From assembly GCA_900095095.1 (NCBI GenBank), contig FMBT01000289.1:310001-374000 (forward strand): 64,000 bases of DNA, given 5' to 3'. Below the pieces are notes generated by a model. That model saw only the letters and a list, made by a program, of their open reading frames with translations, had not been told where the DNA came from and did no database searches. The translations under genes and the position numbers were made by a program. Positions within the stretch are counted from its first letter, which is position 1. The number at the start of each line of letters is the position of its first letter. Origin of the DNA: Fragilariopsis cylindrus CCMP1102. Lineage: Eukaryota; Bacillariophyta; Bacillariophyceae; Bacillariales; Bacillariaceae. Positions 22,115-32,439 of this stretch are shown here, in pieces.

Positions 22115-24193
22115 CTAATCTATATCTACTACTACTTTGTTATTGTTTCGTCCTCCTCGTACTGCATTCGACTTCTTTTTCGTTTTTTGGTCCAATGATT
22201 TCTTTCGTTCGCGTTCTTTTTTGCCCTCAGCCACCTCACTCGAATTTAACCGATTCTCCGCTACCAGTTTCTCCCAACGGGCTACTCGGTCCCCATCGAC
22301 GGCCCCATTTTCGACTGCTTCGGTAATGGCACAGCCCGGATCCCCCTCGTGACGACAATCTCGAAATTTGCATTCCCGAGTAAGATCGACTATATCGGAA
22401 AATACAATATCTATACCCTGTGTGGCATCGACAAGTTGGAGTTCCCGTAATCCGGGTGTGTCCAGAATAGCACCATTATTGTACATGTATCTGTTTTGTT
22501 GTCGTCCATCATCGTTTGCAGTAGCGGAGTCGGTATCATCCTCATCTCCTTGAATGAAATGCAGCTGCCGTCGAGTCGTCGTATGTCGGCCCTGTCCACT
22601 ATCGGTGTGGATGTCGCCCACGGGGGCCACAACGGTACCACACAAGGTATTGGCCAGAGTAGACTTGCCCACGCCAGAGGATCCAACAAAGGCCACTGTT
22701 TGGCCAGGACCCAGCCATGGAGCCAACAAGGAGGTGGCATCTTCTCTGTCGCAAGCATTGAGACAAACGACGGGAACGGAACCACCGGCAATGGCGGTTG
22801 CCTCGTCTACATAGTAGTCGAGTAGCCAGGAGGGATCATAGTCGTCATCCTCTTCTTCCGATTCTTTGTCATCATCATCATCATCATCATCATCATCGTT
22901 ATCCATGTCATCGTCATCCATATCATCTTCACTATCATCATTGTCGTCGTCGTCGTCGTCGTCCTCCTCCTCAGCATCAGCATCAGCATCATCATTATCA
23001 TCCATTACTACCAAATCTTTCTTGGTCAACACAATGACCGGATTGACATTCTCCGTTTCCATCACCATCGCCACAAAACGTTCCAAACGAGCCACATTAA
23101 AATCTTGATTACAACTCGACACTATAAATACCGTATCAAGATTGGCGGCAATTAATTGCGTCTTACGAATATTCCGTCCCGGTGCTCTTCGTTTCAGGAC
23201 CGAATGTCGTGTCAATATTTGTCGTATACGAGGTGGGGATTTAGTATTGTTGTTGTTGTGGTTGTTGCTGCTGCTGTTTTCTTCGTCTTCACTACTACTA
23301 CTACTACTTTTATCATCAGCAGCATCGTTGTTGTTGTCGTCGTCATATATTTGTTCTTCTTCTTCTTCTACTTCTTCTACGAGAATCCAGTCCCCCGCTA
23401 CAACGACGGTTTCGTCGTTGCGATTGATAATTTTCTGACCGGAGGTGATCGGTATCACTCGTTCGTGATAGCGATTATTATCACCGTAACACCCAGCACC
23501 CATCGCACGAATACTCTTTTTACGGACCTCCGTCACTCGTAGTGGAATGAGAGAAAGACTATTACGGTTCTCGCTTTCGCTTTCGTCATTGTTATTATCA
23601 TCATTATTATCATTATCATCATTGACGACAATTTCGTCAATTATTTGTTCTGCGAAATGTTGCTGCCATCCCAGTGCTTGTTGTAGTAATTGATCATCAT
23701 CATCATCATCAGCTACTACTTTTCTACTTGTACTGCTTTTTCTTTCTTCATTCATATTCATCGCAGAAGAAGAAGCAACGGCGGTCAATATTGAGGATGG
23801 TCTTGTGGTTGTTATTCTTTGATGTCTTTGAGAACGTATTATTTGTTGTTGTTGGTGGTGGTGATACTGTTGCTGCTGAAGACGATTGCTTATTTGTCTT
23901 TCATTTTTCTGTTTCTGTCCCTGTGATGCTGCGAAATCATTATTATTGTTGTTGTTGTTGCTGCTGCTGATTTTGGCGTTGTTGTACGTAACAACAAAGC
24001 ACGATACATAATATTTAGAAGAAGCAGTTGATAACGTCACTCCTACTACTACAACTAGGATGAGTATAAGTAGACGACTACTAAAATTATTGTTGGCAGG
24101 TGGTTGTTGCAACAACCGCAACTGCCGTCGTCGACGTCGTCGTTGTTGTTGTTGTTGTTGTTGTTGCTGTTGTTGCTGTCGTAAGATCATCAT
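22115..24193 (-). CDS. rsgA: RsgA/YjeQ-type circularly permuted GTPase
   Basis: Intronless, 692 residues. An OB-fold (about 218-340) precedes a GTPase domain with the permuted motif order of RsgA: G4 TKKD at 390-393, then G1 GSSGVGKST at 504-512, then G3 DTPG at 578-581. A zinc site follows, C608, C613, H615, C621 (ECKFRDCRHEGDPGCAI). RsgA is a late assembly GTPase of the bacterial-type small ribosomal subunit, so an organelle role is expected. The N-terminus is a Gln/Arg run and a hydrophobic segment (LLILILVVVVGVTL), plausible as a targeting signal but not decisive between plastid and mitochondrion. Unusual: a 55-residue almost purely acidic insert (about 398-452) sits right after G4, and another lies inside the OB region. 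Confidence 0.93.
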   Translation of the reverse strand: MMILRQQQQQQQQQQQQRRRRRRQLRLLQQPPANNNFSSRLLILILVVVVGVTLSTASSKYYVSCFVVTYNNAKISSSNNNNNNNDFAASQGQKQKNERQISNRLQQQQYHHHQQQQIIRSQRHQRITTTRPSSILTAVASSSAMNMNEERKSSTSRKVVADDDDDDQLLQQALGWQQHFAEQIIDEIVVNDDNDNNDDNNNDESESENRNSLSLIPLRVTEVRKKSIRAMGAGCYGDNNRYHERVIPITSGQKIINRNDETVVVAGDWILVEEVEEEEEQIYDDDNNNDAADDKSSSSSSEDEENSSSNNHNNNNTKSPPRIRQILTRHSVLKRRAPGRNIRKTQLIAANLDTVFIVSSCNQDFNVARLERFVAMVMETENVNPVIVLTKKDLVVMDDNDDADADAEEEDDDDDDDNDDSEDDMDDDDMDNDDDDDDDDDDKESEEEDDDYDPSWLLDYYVDEATAIAGGSVPVVCLNACDREDATSLLAPWLGPGQTVAFVGSSGVGKSTLANTLCGTVVAPVGDIHTDSGQGRHTTTRRQLHFIQGDEDDTDSATANDDGRQQNRYMYNNGAILDTPGLRELQLVDATQGIDIVFSDIVDLTRECKFRDCRHEGDPGCAITEAVENGAVDGDRVARWEKLVAENRLNSSEVAEGKKERERKKSLDQKTKKKSNAVRGGRNNNKVVVDID

Positions 24194-24666
24194 AAGTTGG
24201 TGAAAAAGAAGACGCTGACACTCAACACTTGTTGAAACGATGCTTGTAGATATACTATGGGCTCATGCAGTAATATATATGTATATGAAGTACATAGATT
24301 GAGATGATTGTGGAAGTGTGGTGGTGGTTGGCGATGTGTAAATTTGAAACATTCTTCACAAATAATAAACATCAACAACGCATAAAATATGCATTTTGCG
24401 TAAACTGTCGTAGTGAAGGACGGACAGAATATTCAGTCGTGCATTGAACGAAAAGCATGCTTGTGACGTCATCGGCGATCTTGAATCTTCACAAAAATCT
24501 TTCGTAACACCATGCCTTGTAAGGTACACCTTATGCCGTAAATAATCAATTGGCAGACCATAACCTACTTTTACCGTAACTGCTTGCTCCTTTCTGTCAA
24601 TCAATTACTTTTACTAGTAGTAGCACAATCCGTACCGTGTCGTTCGTCAAAAAGTAAAGGACAAAG
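24194..24666. other. Divergent promoter region
   Basis: Separates rsgA (-) from the Rossmann gene (+). The minus-strand ORFs here show no recognisable content; nothing further seen. Confidence 0.5.
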
Positions 24667-25728
24667 ATGGGTAGTAGTAATAATAATAATAGCAATAATA
24701 GAACAAGTATGAGAAGTATATTCCTTTTCAGTGTCATCCTACAGGCGATATCAGGATCGCACGGCTGGTTATCGCCGTCATCAATGTCGACGTCGACGTC
24801 GACGTCATTTCCGTTATTATCGAGCACATCCACAGTAGCCATGACGACAACGACAACGACGATGACAGCGACGACGAAAACAGTTCTTAAAATGACAGGT
24901 GAAGGAGGAGAAGGAGAAATTGATAATGAAACAACAGAAGTAGTAGATGTGGTACCATTTGCAACAATTGTTGGTAATGGTCGTATTGGGGATGCATTAG
25001 CGAAAGCAGGGAATTGTATTGTATTAGGTCGGAATGATAAAATTGATCCAAATGGTGACGGTCCTATCTATTTAGCCACACGAAATGATGCATTAGAAGT
25101 AATCATTGACGAATGTCCTACCAATCGTCAAAAGGATTTAGTTTTTTTACAAAATGGTTATTTAAATTCTTTGTTAGAAACAAAAAATCTGACTACCAAT
25201 ACACAAGTCTTATTATATTTAAGTGTCGCCTCGAAAGGAATCACACCCACCGATGGTGTCACCACGTACAATCCCGAAGGATTAACCACAGCCTGTGGTG
25301 AATGGGCAACAAATTTTCAACAACGATTAGCTGCATTAGACTTAAAATGCAATGTTGTATCCTCCATCGAATATAGACCATCTATGTATGAAAAATTAAT
25401 TTGGATTTCCACTTATATGTTAGTCGGTGCTGCCAATGACTGTAGGTCAGTGGGTGAGGCCTCTAAAAATCATTCACAACAAATTGAAAATATCGTCAAT
25501 GAATTAGTGTTAGGTGTATCTGTAAAGGAAGGTATTACATTTGCAGATGGTACCATGAATCGATTACAATCCTATACCGATGTGGTAGCTGATTTTCCAT
25601 GTGGTGTCAAAGAATTTGAATGGCGAAATCAATATTTTTATGATTTAGGCGATGACACTGTACCAATCCATAATACTTTATTAAAAGAATGTTCGAAGAA
25701 GGGTCTGTTATCCTTTGATCTGCCATAA
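24667..25728 (+). CDS. Rossmann protein, ketopantoate-reductase-like
   Basis: Intronless, 353 residues. A hydrophobic signal (about 15-33, MRSIFLFSVILQAISG) and a Thr/Ser-rich stretch lead to a nucleotide-binding start FATIVGNGRIGDALAKAG (G-x-G-R-x-G, about residues 98-115), then LATRNDALEVIIDECP and DLVFLQNGYL. This is the pattern of an ApbA/PanE-type dehydrogenase N-domain. The C-half (PSMYEKLIWISTYMLVGA) resembles the helical C-domain of that family, where the Lys helps catalysis. NAD(P)-dependent reduction is a reasonable guess but the substrate is unknown. The leader suggests ER or plastid routing. Confidence 0.7.
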   Translation: MGSSNNNNSNNRTSMRSIFLFSVILQAISGSHGWLSPSSMSTSTSTSFPLLSSTSTVAMTTTTTTMTATTKTVLKMTGEGGEGEIDNETTEVVDVVPFATIVGNGRIGDALAKAGNCIVLGRNDKIDPNGDGPIYLATRNDALEVIIDECPTNRQKDLVFLQNGYLNSLLETKNLTTNTQVLLYLSVASKGITPTDGVTTYNPEGLTTACGEWATNFQQRLAALDLKCNVVSSIEYRPSMYEKLIWISTYMLVGAANDCRSVGEASKNHSQQIENIVNELVLGVSVKEGITFADGTMNRLQSYTDVVADFPCGVKEFEWRNQYFYDLGDDTVPIHNTLLKECSKKGLLSFDLP

Positions 25729-26408
25729 AAAAATGCTAGATATATAAGTCATCAATCATAAAATAATGGAAAAAGAGAAACATAATACTGGGCAGCAAAG
25801 CAAATCACAAGAATACTACAATAATTAGTTAAGATCGTGGACTATTCAAAACTAACATTATATATTTTAAGAAGGTAACTACTGGAGAGAGAGAGAGAGA
25901 GTAGAAAAATGCACCTCGTACATCATTGTATCGTATTTCATTTCACGTCAAATAATTTCTCGTTCGTTTGGGGTACGGGCTCGCGTCGTTGCTGTTGTTT
26001 GTACCATCCCCGTCATTATTTCCTTTTTAACATCAACTATATTTCATTATTCGCTTCCGTTTGACAAATTTAGCTTTTGTTTGCGCTCTACCTTTAGTGA
26101 TGGGACGTTGACTATTGACTATCGACACCGAACTATCGACTTCGCTTGCTTCGTTATCATTTTCATTGCCACTTTCGATTGCCGCGTGACGCGCGTGATA
26201 ACGATAACGGAAAAAAGAACCTCAAACACATTGAACATCAACACACGCACGACGTGAAAAGAAATTCAAAAATACTGTACAACTTCAAACTAAACTCTGT
26301 AGACACTCGGTACATGAACATCCTCGAACACACACTATCAACATAAATATTGTAGTTCCCACAATACTAGTACATTACCACACATTCAAATAGAATTTTC
26401 GAGGCGTC
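25729..26408. other. Intergenic
   Basis: Between two plus-strand genes. Contains a GA run (25884-25901). A 66-codon ORF (26146-26346) has no features. No gene supported. Confidence 0.45.
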
Positions 26409-28106
26409 ATGATGAAGACAGAATTAGTCTGCAATTCCGACAGCTCTGTCGACAACAACAACAACAACAACACAGTGTCTACGAGAAGAAGAGTACCACC
26501 ATCGTCATCATTGTCACTACCCTCGCCCGTGAAATCAGAAGAAGCGGCCAACACCATCATTCGTCGCCAGGTGGTGAAGAAAGAAGAAGAAGGAGTGGAG
26601 GAGAAGGGAGCTTACAACAATCACGACGACGACGACGACAATAATAGTAAGATGAATGGTACTACAAATTGTGATGATTTAAATCGCGGACAAGTTCAAG
26701 CAGTCAAAAAGGAGGAGGAAGAAGAAAATGACGACGATCACTACGACGACGAAAACAAGGAAACCCAAATACCCTCCAGAAGTATTGACGACAATTATGA
26801 TGATTGGAAGAATGGAAATTGGTGTTGGTTGTTATCTGCTAATGATAAGTCTAATGCTAATGCTATGAACAAGACTCGACATAGTAAAAGCGTTAGTAAT
26901 ACTGCAAATCATTCCGGCGCGTCAGAAAATGGTGATACAAAAAATACTAATAGTAATAATATCGCTGCTACCACCACCACCACCGGTATTCTCGTTGCTG
27001 CAACTTCCACAACGAGACATCGATCCTATGATGACGATGGCAAAAACAACGATGACGAAAGAATTAAGCCACCACCGAAAAAGAAGATGAGACGCTGTCG
27101 TCAACCTATAAATTATAATGGTAGGGAAGACGAAGAAGAAGTAGAAGTAGAGGATAGCATATACGAGTACAATGCAAACGATCCCATAACTAACGACAAC
27201 AACGATAGTAGCAATAGCAGCAGTAGTAACGAAGGTGATGATGAAGAAGGGTATGAATCGTGGACGAAAGGTAACTGGTGCTGGTTGTTACCTTTTCCTA
27301 CTACAGTAGATGAGATTGAAACTGGACGACCATCAACTAGACGTATCCGTGTGGGAGTTAATATTGGTAGTGGTGATCCATACGAGGATGGTGACAGTGG
27401 CAATGAAGATTATAATGCTGATAATGATGTATCGTCCGCGAAATCAAAGACGGGAAAAGACAAAATAAAATACACAACGTGGCAGAATGAGAGATGGGAT
27501 GAAATGTTCCGACGTCTTGTTGCTTACAAAAAGGAAAACAAGTCCATTATCGTTCCTTTTAGTTATAAAGTAGATCCAAAACTCGGAAATTGGGTCTGTC
27601 ATCAACGGACCCTAGTAGTTGGCACGTACAAAAAACACATCTCCGAAGACCGAATAAGGCGTTTGAATTCTATCGGATTTGTTTGGAAAATATGTGTCCC
27701 ATGGATGGAAATGTATCAAAAACTTGTTGCATACAAAAAGAAACACAAATCTACCATTGTTCCTACGGAATATCAAGCAGATCCAAGTCTTGGAATTTGG
27801 GTCCATTCACAACGGACAAATTATATTAAAAAAGAACTTCATATTGACCGGATCAATCATCTTGAGTCGATTGGTTTTGTTTGGAACGCATATGATATGA
27901 ATTGGAGGGAGATTTACTACCGGCTTGTTGCGTATAAGATGCAGCACGATTCAACAGCAGTTCCATACCGTTGCACCGAAGATCCTTCCCTTGGATTATG
28001 GGTCTCTACTCAACGAGTAGCTTATAACAACGGCAAGTTATCGGGAAAGCGCTTGGAACTACTGAATTCCATCAATTTTGTCTGGTCCGCAAAGAAGGCT
28101 TCCTAA
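26409..28106 (+). CDS. Three-repeat helicase-associated (HA) domain protein
   Basis: Intronless, 565 residues. The first 350 residues are disordered, rich in Asp, Asn, Ser and Glu, with a basic PPPKKKMRRCRQ segment. The C-terminal 200 residues are three tandem helicase-associated domains (about 363-432, 433-498, 499-565), each with the W-x-x-M/I-x-x-x-L-V-A-Y-K start, a VP, an LG-x-WV-x-x-QR centre and an L-x-S-I-x-FVW end. HA domains flank bacterial helicases but in diatoms they often occur alone in large families; a DNA-binding role is suspected. There is no helicase core here. Two separate copies of W-x2-G-N-W-C-W-L-L occur in the disordered part. Confidence 0.85.
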   Translation: MMKTELVCNSDSSVDNNNNNNTVSTRRRVPPSSSLSLPSPVKSEEAANTIIRRQVVKKEEEGVEEKGAYNNHDDDDDNNSKMNGTTNCDDLNRGQVQAVKKEEEEENDDDHYDDENKETQIPSRSIDDNYDDWKNGNWCWLLSANDKSNANAMNKTRHSKSVSNTANHSGASENGDTKNTNSNNIAATTTTTGILVAATSTTRHRSYDDDGKNNDDERIKPPPKKKMRRCRQPINYNGREDEEEVEVEDSIYEYNANDPITNDNNDSSNSSSSNEGDDEEGYESWTKGNWCWLLPFPTTVDEIETGRPSTRRIRVGVNIGSGDPYEDGDSGNEDYNADNDVSSAKSKTGKDKIKYTTWQNERWDEMFRRLVAYKKENKSIIVPFSYKVDPKLGNWVCHQRTLVVGTYKKHISEDRIRRLNSIGFVWKICVPWMEMYQKLVAYKKKHKSTIVPTEYQADPSLGIWVHSQRTNYIKKELHIDRINHLESIGFVWNAYDMNWREIYYRLVAYKMQHDSTAVPYRCTEDPSLGLWVSTQRVAYNNGKLSGKRLELLNSINFVWSAKKAS

Positions 28107-28269
28107 CAGCGTCGTATATGAGTAAATTCGCCAAATACTAATGATATATGTGCATCCGACATTTCAAGACAAAACGCTACAACGATTCTATGAGAGAGAG
28201 AGAGAATAAGTGATGAGTCTCGATCATAAATTACTATTACTTAATGAAAATTTATATATTTATTTATCT

Positions 28270-29800
28270 TTATAATTGTAATTCAAGATTAGCTGCAATC
28301 AATATATGATCACTTGGTTCATTATGATCTAAATTAGGGAATGGACCACCACAATCATCACGATGTGGTAATGTTTTAACTTTGGATACTTTCCATTCAT
28401 CACTTATAAAGAAATAATCTAATGTATCAATGAATGGTTCATCTTCTTTGACACGTGCATAATTCGTAAAATCTGGTTCTGTTTTACCATCCAATGATGC
28501 AACAGCATACGCACTACGCATCGGTTTTGATGTTGGGTTCCATTCCATTCCATATTTTGGTGTCGGCCATTCTGGTGCACCTGATTTTTTATAATTACAT
28601 TACATTGGTGTGTTTGTATCGTTTTAGTTTTGAAGAAAATAGAACAAGTAGAGACGTTAGATACATTATTTGTTTGTTTGTTTATTTTCAAATACAAATA
28701 CAAAAGCAAAAGCAAAAGCAACACATCCGTGTACGATACTGCAATGAATTAATCAATCACGAACGAACGAACTTACCCTTATCCATCATTCCTGTCGTCA
28801 ACAAATTATATGAAGCATCCCCTGGTTTGATATTCCAATCTCCAGCTAAAATGTATGGCATACTACTACTCGTTGTTGGTGTATCACCATTACTTTTTTC
28901 ATTTTCGTCGTTGTTGTCATTGTCATTGTCATCATTCATCACTACTGCTCCTCCAGATCCATCAGATGTAGATGATGATGATGATGATGATGATGCTAAT
29001 CGTTGTACATGCCGTGCTGCTAAATCAGTATGGATTGTCATCACCTGTGGTGCAAAAAACGCACATGGCATATGATAATTACCAACAGCAAAGGATTGTT
29101 TCGTTTTCTTATCTTGTAATTTAATAGTCACCAATTGATTAAATCTATTTTGTGACATAACCCATGGATCAGTAATTCTTTTAGGTTTTGTTCCTGTTAC
29201 AGAAAAATAAATTGATTTAATTGTGGATGATACACTTTTATAAATACTCTTATATATATTCTTAATAAAATTTGATTTTTCCTTTGGTTTTCTTGGCCAA
29301 CCATTTTCACGCTTATCAGCTAATCTGGATATATCCACATCTAATATTGTATAATCGGATAATTTAAATGCAGTAGCAACACCCATATAACCATTAAAAT
29401 GTCTACCATACAAACCAGTGACCATATGATACCCCTTATTGGCAAAATACGTATGTAAGGCACCCGCCCAATCATGTGATACTTCCTGTAAACAAATAAT
29501 GGAGGAATTCTGATTTTCAATTTCATCATCTAATTTATTTAATACTACCGGTAAACGATTTATTGGATTTAAATGATCCGGATTTAATGTTGCATAATAA
29601 GCAGGTTCCGATAAGTGGGATGATAATACATTATAACTTGTAATATGTATATTCAATGATGATGGTTTGGATTTGGATTGAGAAGAAGATAATGGCGACA
29701 TATTTGTTGTTGACATTGCCATTGCAGATGATGATGATGAGCGAAGTGCAAGAAAGGATGAAATCGATAACAATTTACGACTTGCTAGTCCTATCTTCAT
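28270..29800 (-). CDS. Endonuclease/exonuclease/phosphatase (EEP) family protein
   Basis: Two exons, 29800-28777 and 28580-28270, with a 196-bp intron, give 444 residues. EEP-fold landmarks appear in order: ITSYNVLS (about 53), the metal-binding Glu in IICLQEVSHDW (about 103), the GDWNIKPGD motif (about 322; Asp and Asn catalytic) and the terminal SDH before the last strand (about 432). The fold covers DNase I, CCR4-type deadenylases, AP endonucleases and lipid phosphatases; the substrate cannot be fixed. A Ser-rich N-terminus with a hydrophobic start (LLSISSFLAL) may target it. An Asp/Asn insert and a basic KPKEKSNFIKNIYKSIYK loop interrupt the core. Confidence 0.88.
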
Positions 29801-30227
29801 TGGGCCGTCGTAATAGGTAGATACAGTACTAGTATGTAGTTTTAAGCTTGTTTATTGCTTTAATGAGAAAGGGAAGTTGGTACTTGTAGTCGACGATGTT
29901 GCTTCGTTAGAACGTAATTTGCCAGTGCTGTTACGTTTTATTTTATTCGTTTTTTTATCGAGAGCAAAGTTTTTGAGGGTTAAAATAATCCTGAAAACCC
30001 AAAAGGAGCGACAGACGGACGGACACGTCCATCGTGATCAAAAGATTGTTTCATACCGGTATCTTTTCAATTTTTTATTGTTCAAAAATACTGGAGGCTG
30101 TCTAGCACGTACTAGTAGACAGATACTGTACATAGCTAGCTACGGTAGACTTTTACTAGGAACTACTAGCTTGTAGCTGGCTACATATTACACATCCAGG
30201 TACATTACATTTTAAACAGTGTCCAGC
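29801..30227. other. Divergent promoter region
   Basis: Separates the EEP gene (-) and the lumen-type gene (+). Several short CTAGTA/TAGCTA palindromes lie at 30108-30182. No gene seen. Confidence 0.45.
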
Positions 30228-30685
30228 ATGATGTACACAGTAGTAAGAGGTAGCAGAGCCGCCATTACCATGCTTCTGATTCTTGTCAGCATGTTTATAT
30301 ACATGTCCGTCAATCAGGAGTCATCCGTTTTAGCGTTCTCCTCGACGAAGACGCCGAGGAAGACGATGACAAATAATGATAGTAGCAGTGGTACTATCAA
30401 AAATCGACGCGAAGTTCTTGCTCGTATTATTGGTGGTACCGGTATTGCGGCACTCGAAGTAGCATGGGTCGCCGCACCACCGGCGGAGGCGAAAGCAAAA
30501 AAGAAGACACGGTCACAACCATGACGCCACCAGTACCAGCAGTATCAGCAGTACCAGCATCGGAAACGGAACAAGAGAAACAAGCACGGATGACGAAAGA
30601 AAAAATTGCGGCATCTAAAATTAATTATCGAAAAGCTGAAAGTACAGATAAATCACCATTCCGTCTCTTGGAGAAGAACAAATAA
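30228..30685 (+). CDS. Thylakoid-lumen-type small protein with frame break
   Basis: The first frame (ATG 30228 to TGA 30524) encodes a signal peptide, a Ser/Thr-rich stretch and a twin-Arg thylakoid-type signal: RREVLARIIGGTGIAALE then APPAEAKA, an A-x-A cleavage site. Only nine codons later it stops. The -1 frame continues without a stop from there to TAA at 30685 with protein-like content (KEKIAASKINYRKAESTDK, FRLLEKNK). The frames meet at an A AAA AAG heptamer (30497-30503). Joined through -1 slippage the product would have about 152 residues. A one-base deletion in the A-run, a sequencing error or true frameshifting all fit. The mature domain is not recognised. Confidence 0.55.
30497..30503 (+). 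promoter_or_regulatory. Candidate -1 frameshift heptamer
   Basis: A AAA AAG in the zero frame (gcA AAA AAG) is the X XXY YYZ slippery form used, for example, in bacterial dnaX. Slippage here moves the ribosome from the frame ending at 30524 to the one ending at 30685. No stimulatory pseudoknot was identified by eye. Confidence 0.35.
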
Positions 30686-31590
30686 ATAAAGGAACAATTA
30701 CGATACGATATTGAAATTAAAATGAAAAGTAAGAGCCATGTCGCCAGTGTCGAGTCAATCAGTTCACACGCCACACGTGTCATGTTCCGTGCGTTTATTC
30801 ATTCTTTTCCTTTATATGTATTAGACTACAGACGAAAGTAGTCTCTACCTTGACTGATCAATAGTCGCAAGCTACAGTACGTATTTACTACGTATATTTA
30901 AATTGCACTGAATCAATTAGATCTAGTATGCTGGTATCTACACGAATACACACCTTGACTATAAGAATAAAAGATTCGACGTAACTCTTACTATTGATAG
31001 TGTGTTCATTCATATTACGTTCATATGTTCGTTCTCTACTTTAGATTTAACGGCGGCCGCTACAGCTTGTGCTTCTACCATTTTGATATTGTCATTATTA
31101 AGTATATGTATTATGTGCTTTTAATTCGTTAATAATCCTAAAACCGGCTTCAAATCTTCAAAAAAATTACTAATATTATTATCTCAAATTTCTTCAACAA
31201 AGATAACATAATACTGTAGTAGTTTCATCATTTAATACAGCAATCTTTGTTTTGGTTCCAACCTAGCTATTTCTCCACATTTTTAGGTATAAAATCATCA
31301 GTTAGTATAATGTACGGAACTGCATCGTGCATCAATTCATATTATGTTCTGCAATCATTCTTTATTATGAAGAACTAAGAAAGGTCTTCCCACGATAAAA
31401 TAAGTCGTAGGAGTCGATGGCACGCGTAATTATTTTCCAAGGCAAATTTTTAGCCAAGATCCAAACACAAACAAATCAGAGGAATAATAAGTCAGAGGCG
31501 TGAACAAAGAACAGAAATAATTCGATTCCCAACACAACACACACAACAGCACATCATTATATTATATCTTGAACCACCTTTGACTTGACA
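30686..31590. other. Intergenic
   Basis: AT-rich DNA between two plus-strand genes, holding the terminator of the lumen-type gene and the promoter of the glutaredoxin gene. No ORF, repeat or RNA gene stood out. Confidence 0.5.
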
Positions 31591-32296
31591 ATGAAGCTTT
31601 CCTCAAGTACCCTTGCGGTAGCTCTAATAGCTGTGGCACTATCTAGCACTGCCGCTGACGCCTTTGTTCCGGCAGCATCCACAGTTGGCAATTCCATCAT
31701 CAGCAATAAGGTTTCGTCGCCCACTGAACTGCACATGGTCGGTGGTATCAAGGATCTCTTCAACGATGGCAAGAAGAAGGTCGTAAAGGTTATTGCTGGT
31801 GATTACGATAAGGTTGCCATCAAAGCTCGAGTAGATGGACTCATTGCGGACAGCCCTGTCTTGATGTTTTCCTTCACCACTTGACCCTTTTGCATTAAGT
31901 AAGTTAATCATCCTATCTACTCTGTCTTGTGAACAGATCTTGCCTCGATTACAATTGCGCCATTCTCATTCTTCTTGTCTTCCCCAACTCTCTCCTTTTT
32001 GCCCAATCTCTTCGCCCATCTTGCGTGTATTTCTTCTATTATATTATTTGCGCAGGGCTAAAGACCTCCTTGATGGTATGAATGCCAAGTATACCGTCGT
32101 GGAACTCGACACCGACCCGGATGGAAAGGCCATTCGTGCGGAAATGGGGGACTTTCTCGGTCGCACTTCGGTTCCGGCCATTTGGATCGATGGACAGTTC
32201 GTTGGTGGTTGCAATGATGGACCAATGGGTGGAATTATGAAGTTGAACGAAAGTGGAGAACTGACTGGCCTCTTGAAAAAGGCTCGTGCCTTGTAA
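31591..32296 (+). CDS. Glutaredoxin, candidate selenoprotein (UPFC)
   Basis: Two exons, 31591-31898 and 32056-32296, with a 157-bp intron (gtaagt / gcgcag), make 182 codons if one internal TGA (31882-31884, codon 98) is read through. That TGA occupies the first Cys of the active site: VLMFSFTT-[TGA]-PFCIK-AKDLLD, where dithiol glutaredoxins have CPFC or CPYC. The rest is an intact glutaredoxin: VVELDTD, GRTSVPAIWIDG with the cis-Pro, and FVGGCNDG for glutathione. The N-terminus is a signal peptide ending ADAFVPAA, a diatom plastid-type cleavage region. I read TGA as selenocysteine because the frame stays open, the gene is undamaged, and a SECIS-like hairpin lies 150 bp past the TAA. A nonsense allele is the alternative. 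Confidence 0.8.
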
Positions 32297-32439
32297 ATAA
32301 TGAATATAAGGTACTCGTACGTACCATGCAAGATTGATGAATGAATTCGTTCTGAATTAAGAACAATACCATACCACATCATTCATCTACACCTAACATA
32401 TGAAGTCAGAGAATGTCCGCAAGTGAGATCAGATGTAAG

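Noticed and set aside
24356-24604. Minus-strand ORF of 82 codons in a divergent promoter region
   Set aside because: No recognisable domain and it occupies the likely promoter of two real genes.
28494-29075. Plus-strand ORF of 193 codons
   Set aside because: Antisense to the EEP gene and its intron, with low-complexity tracts and no domain.
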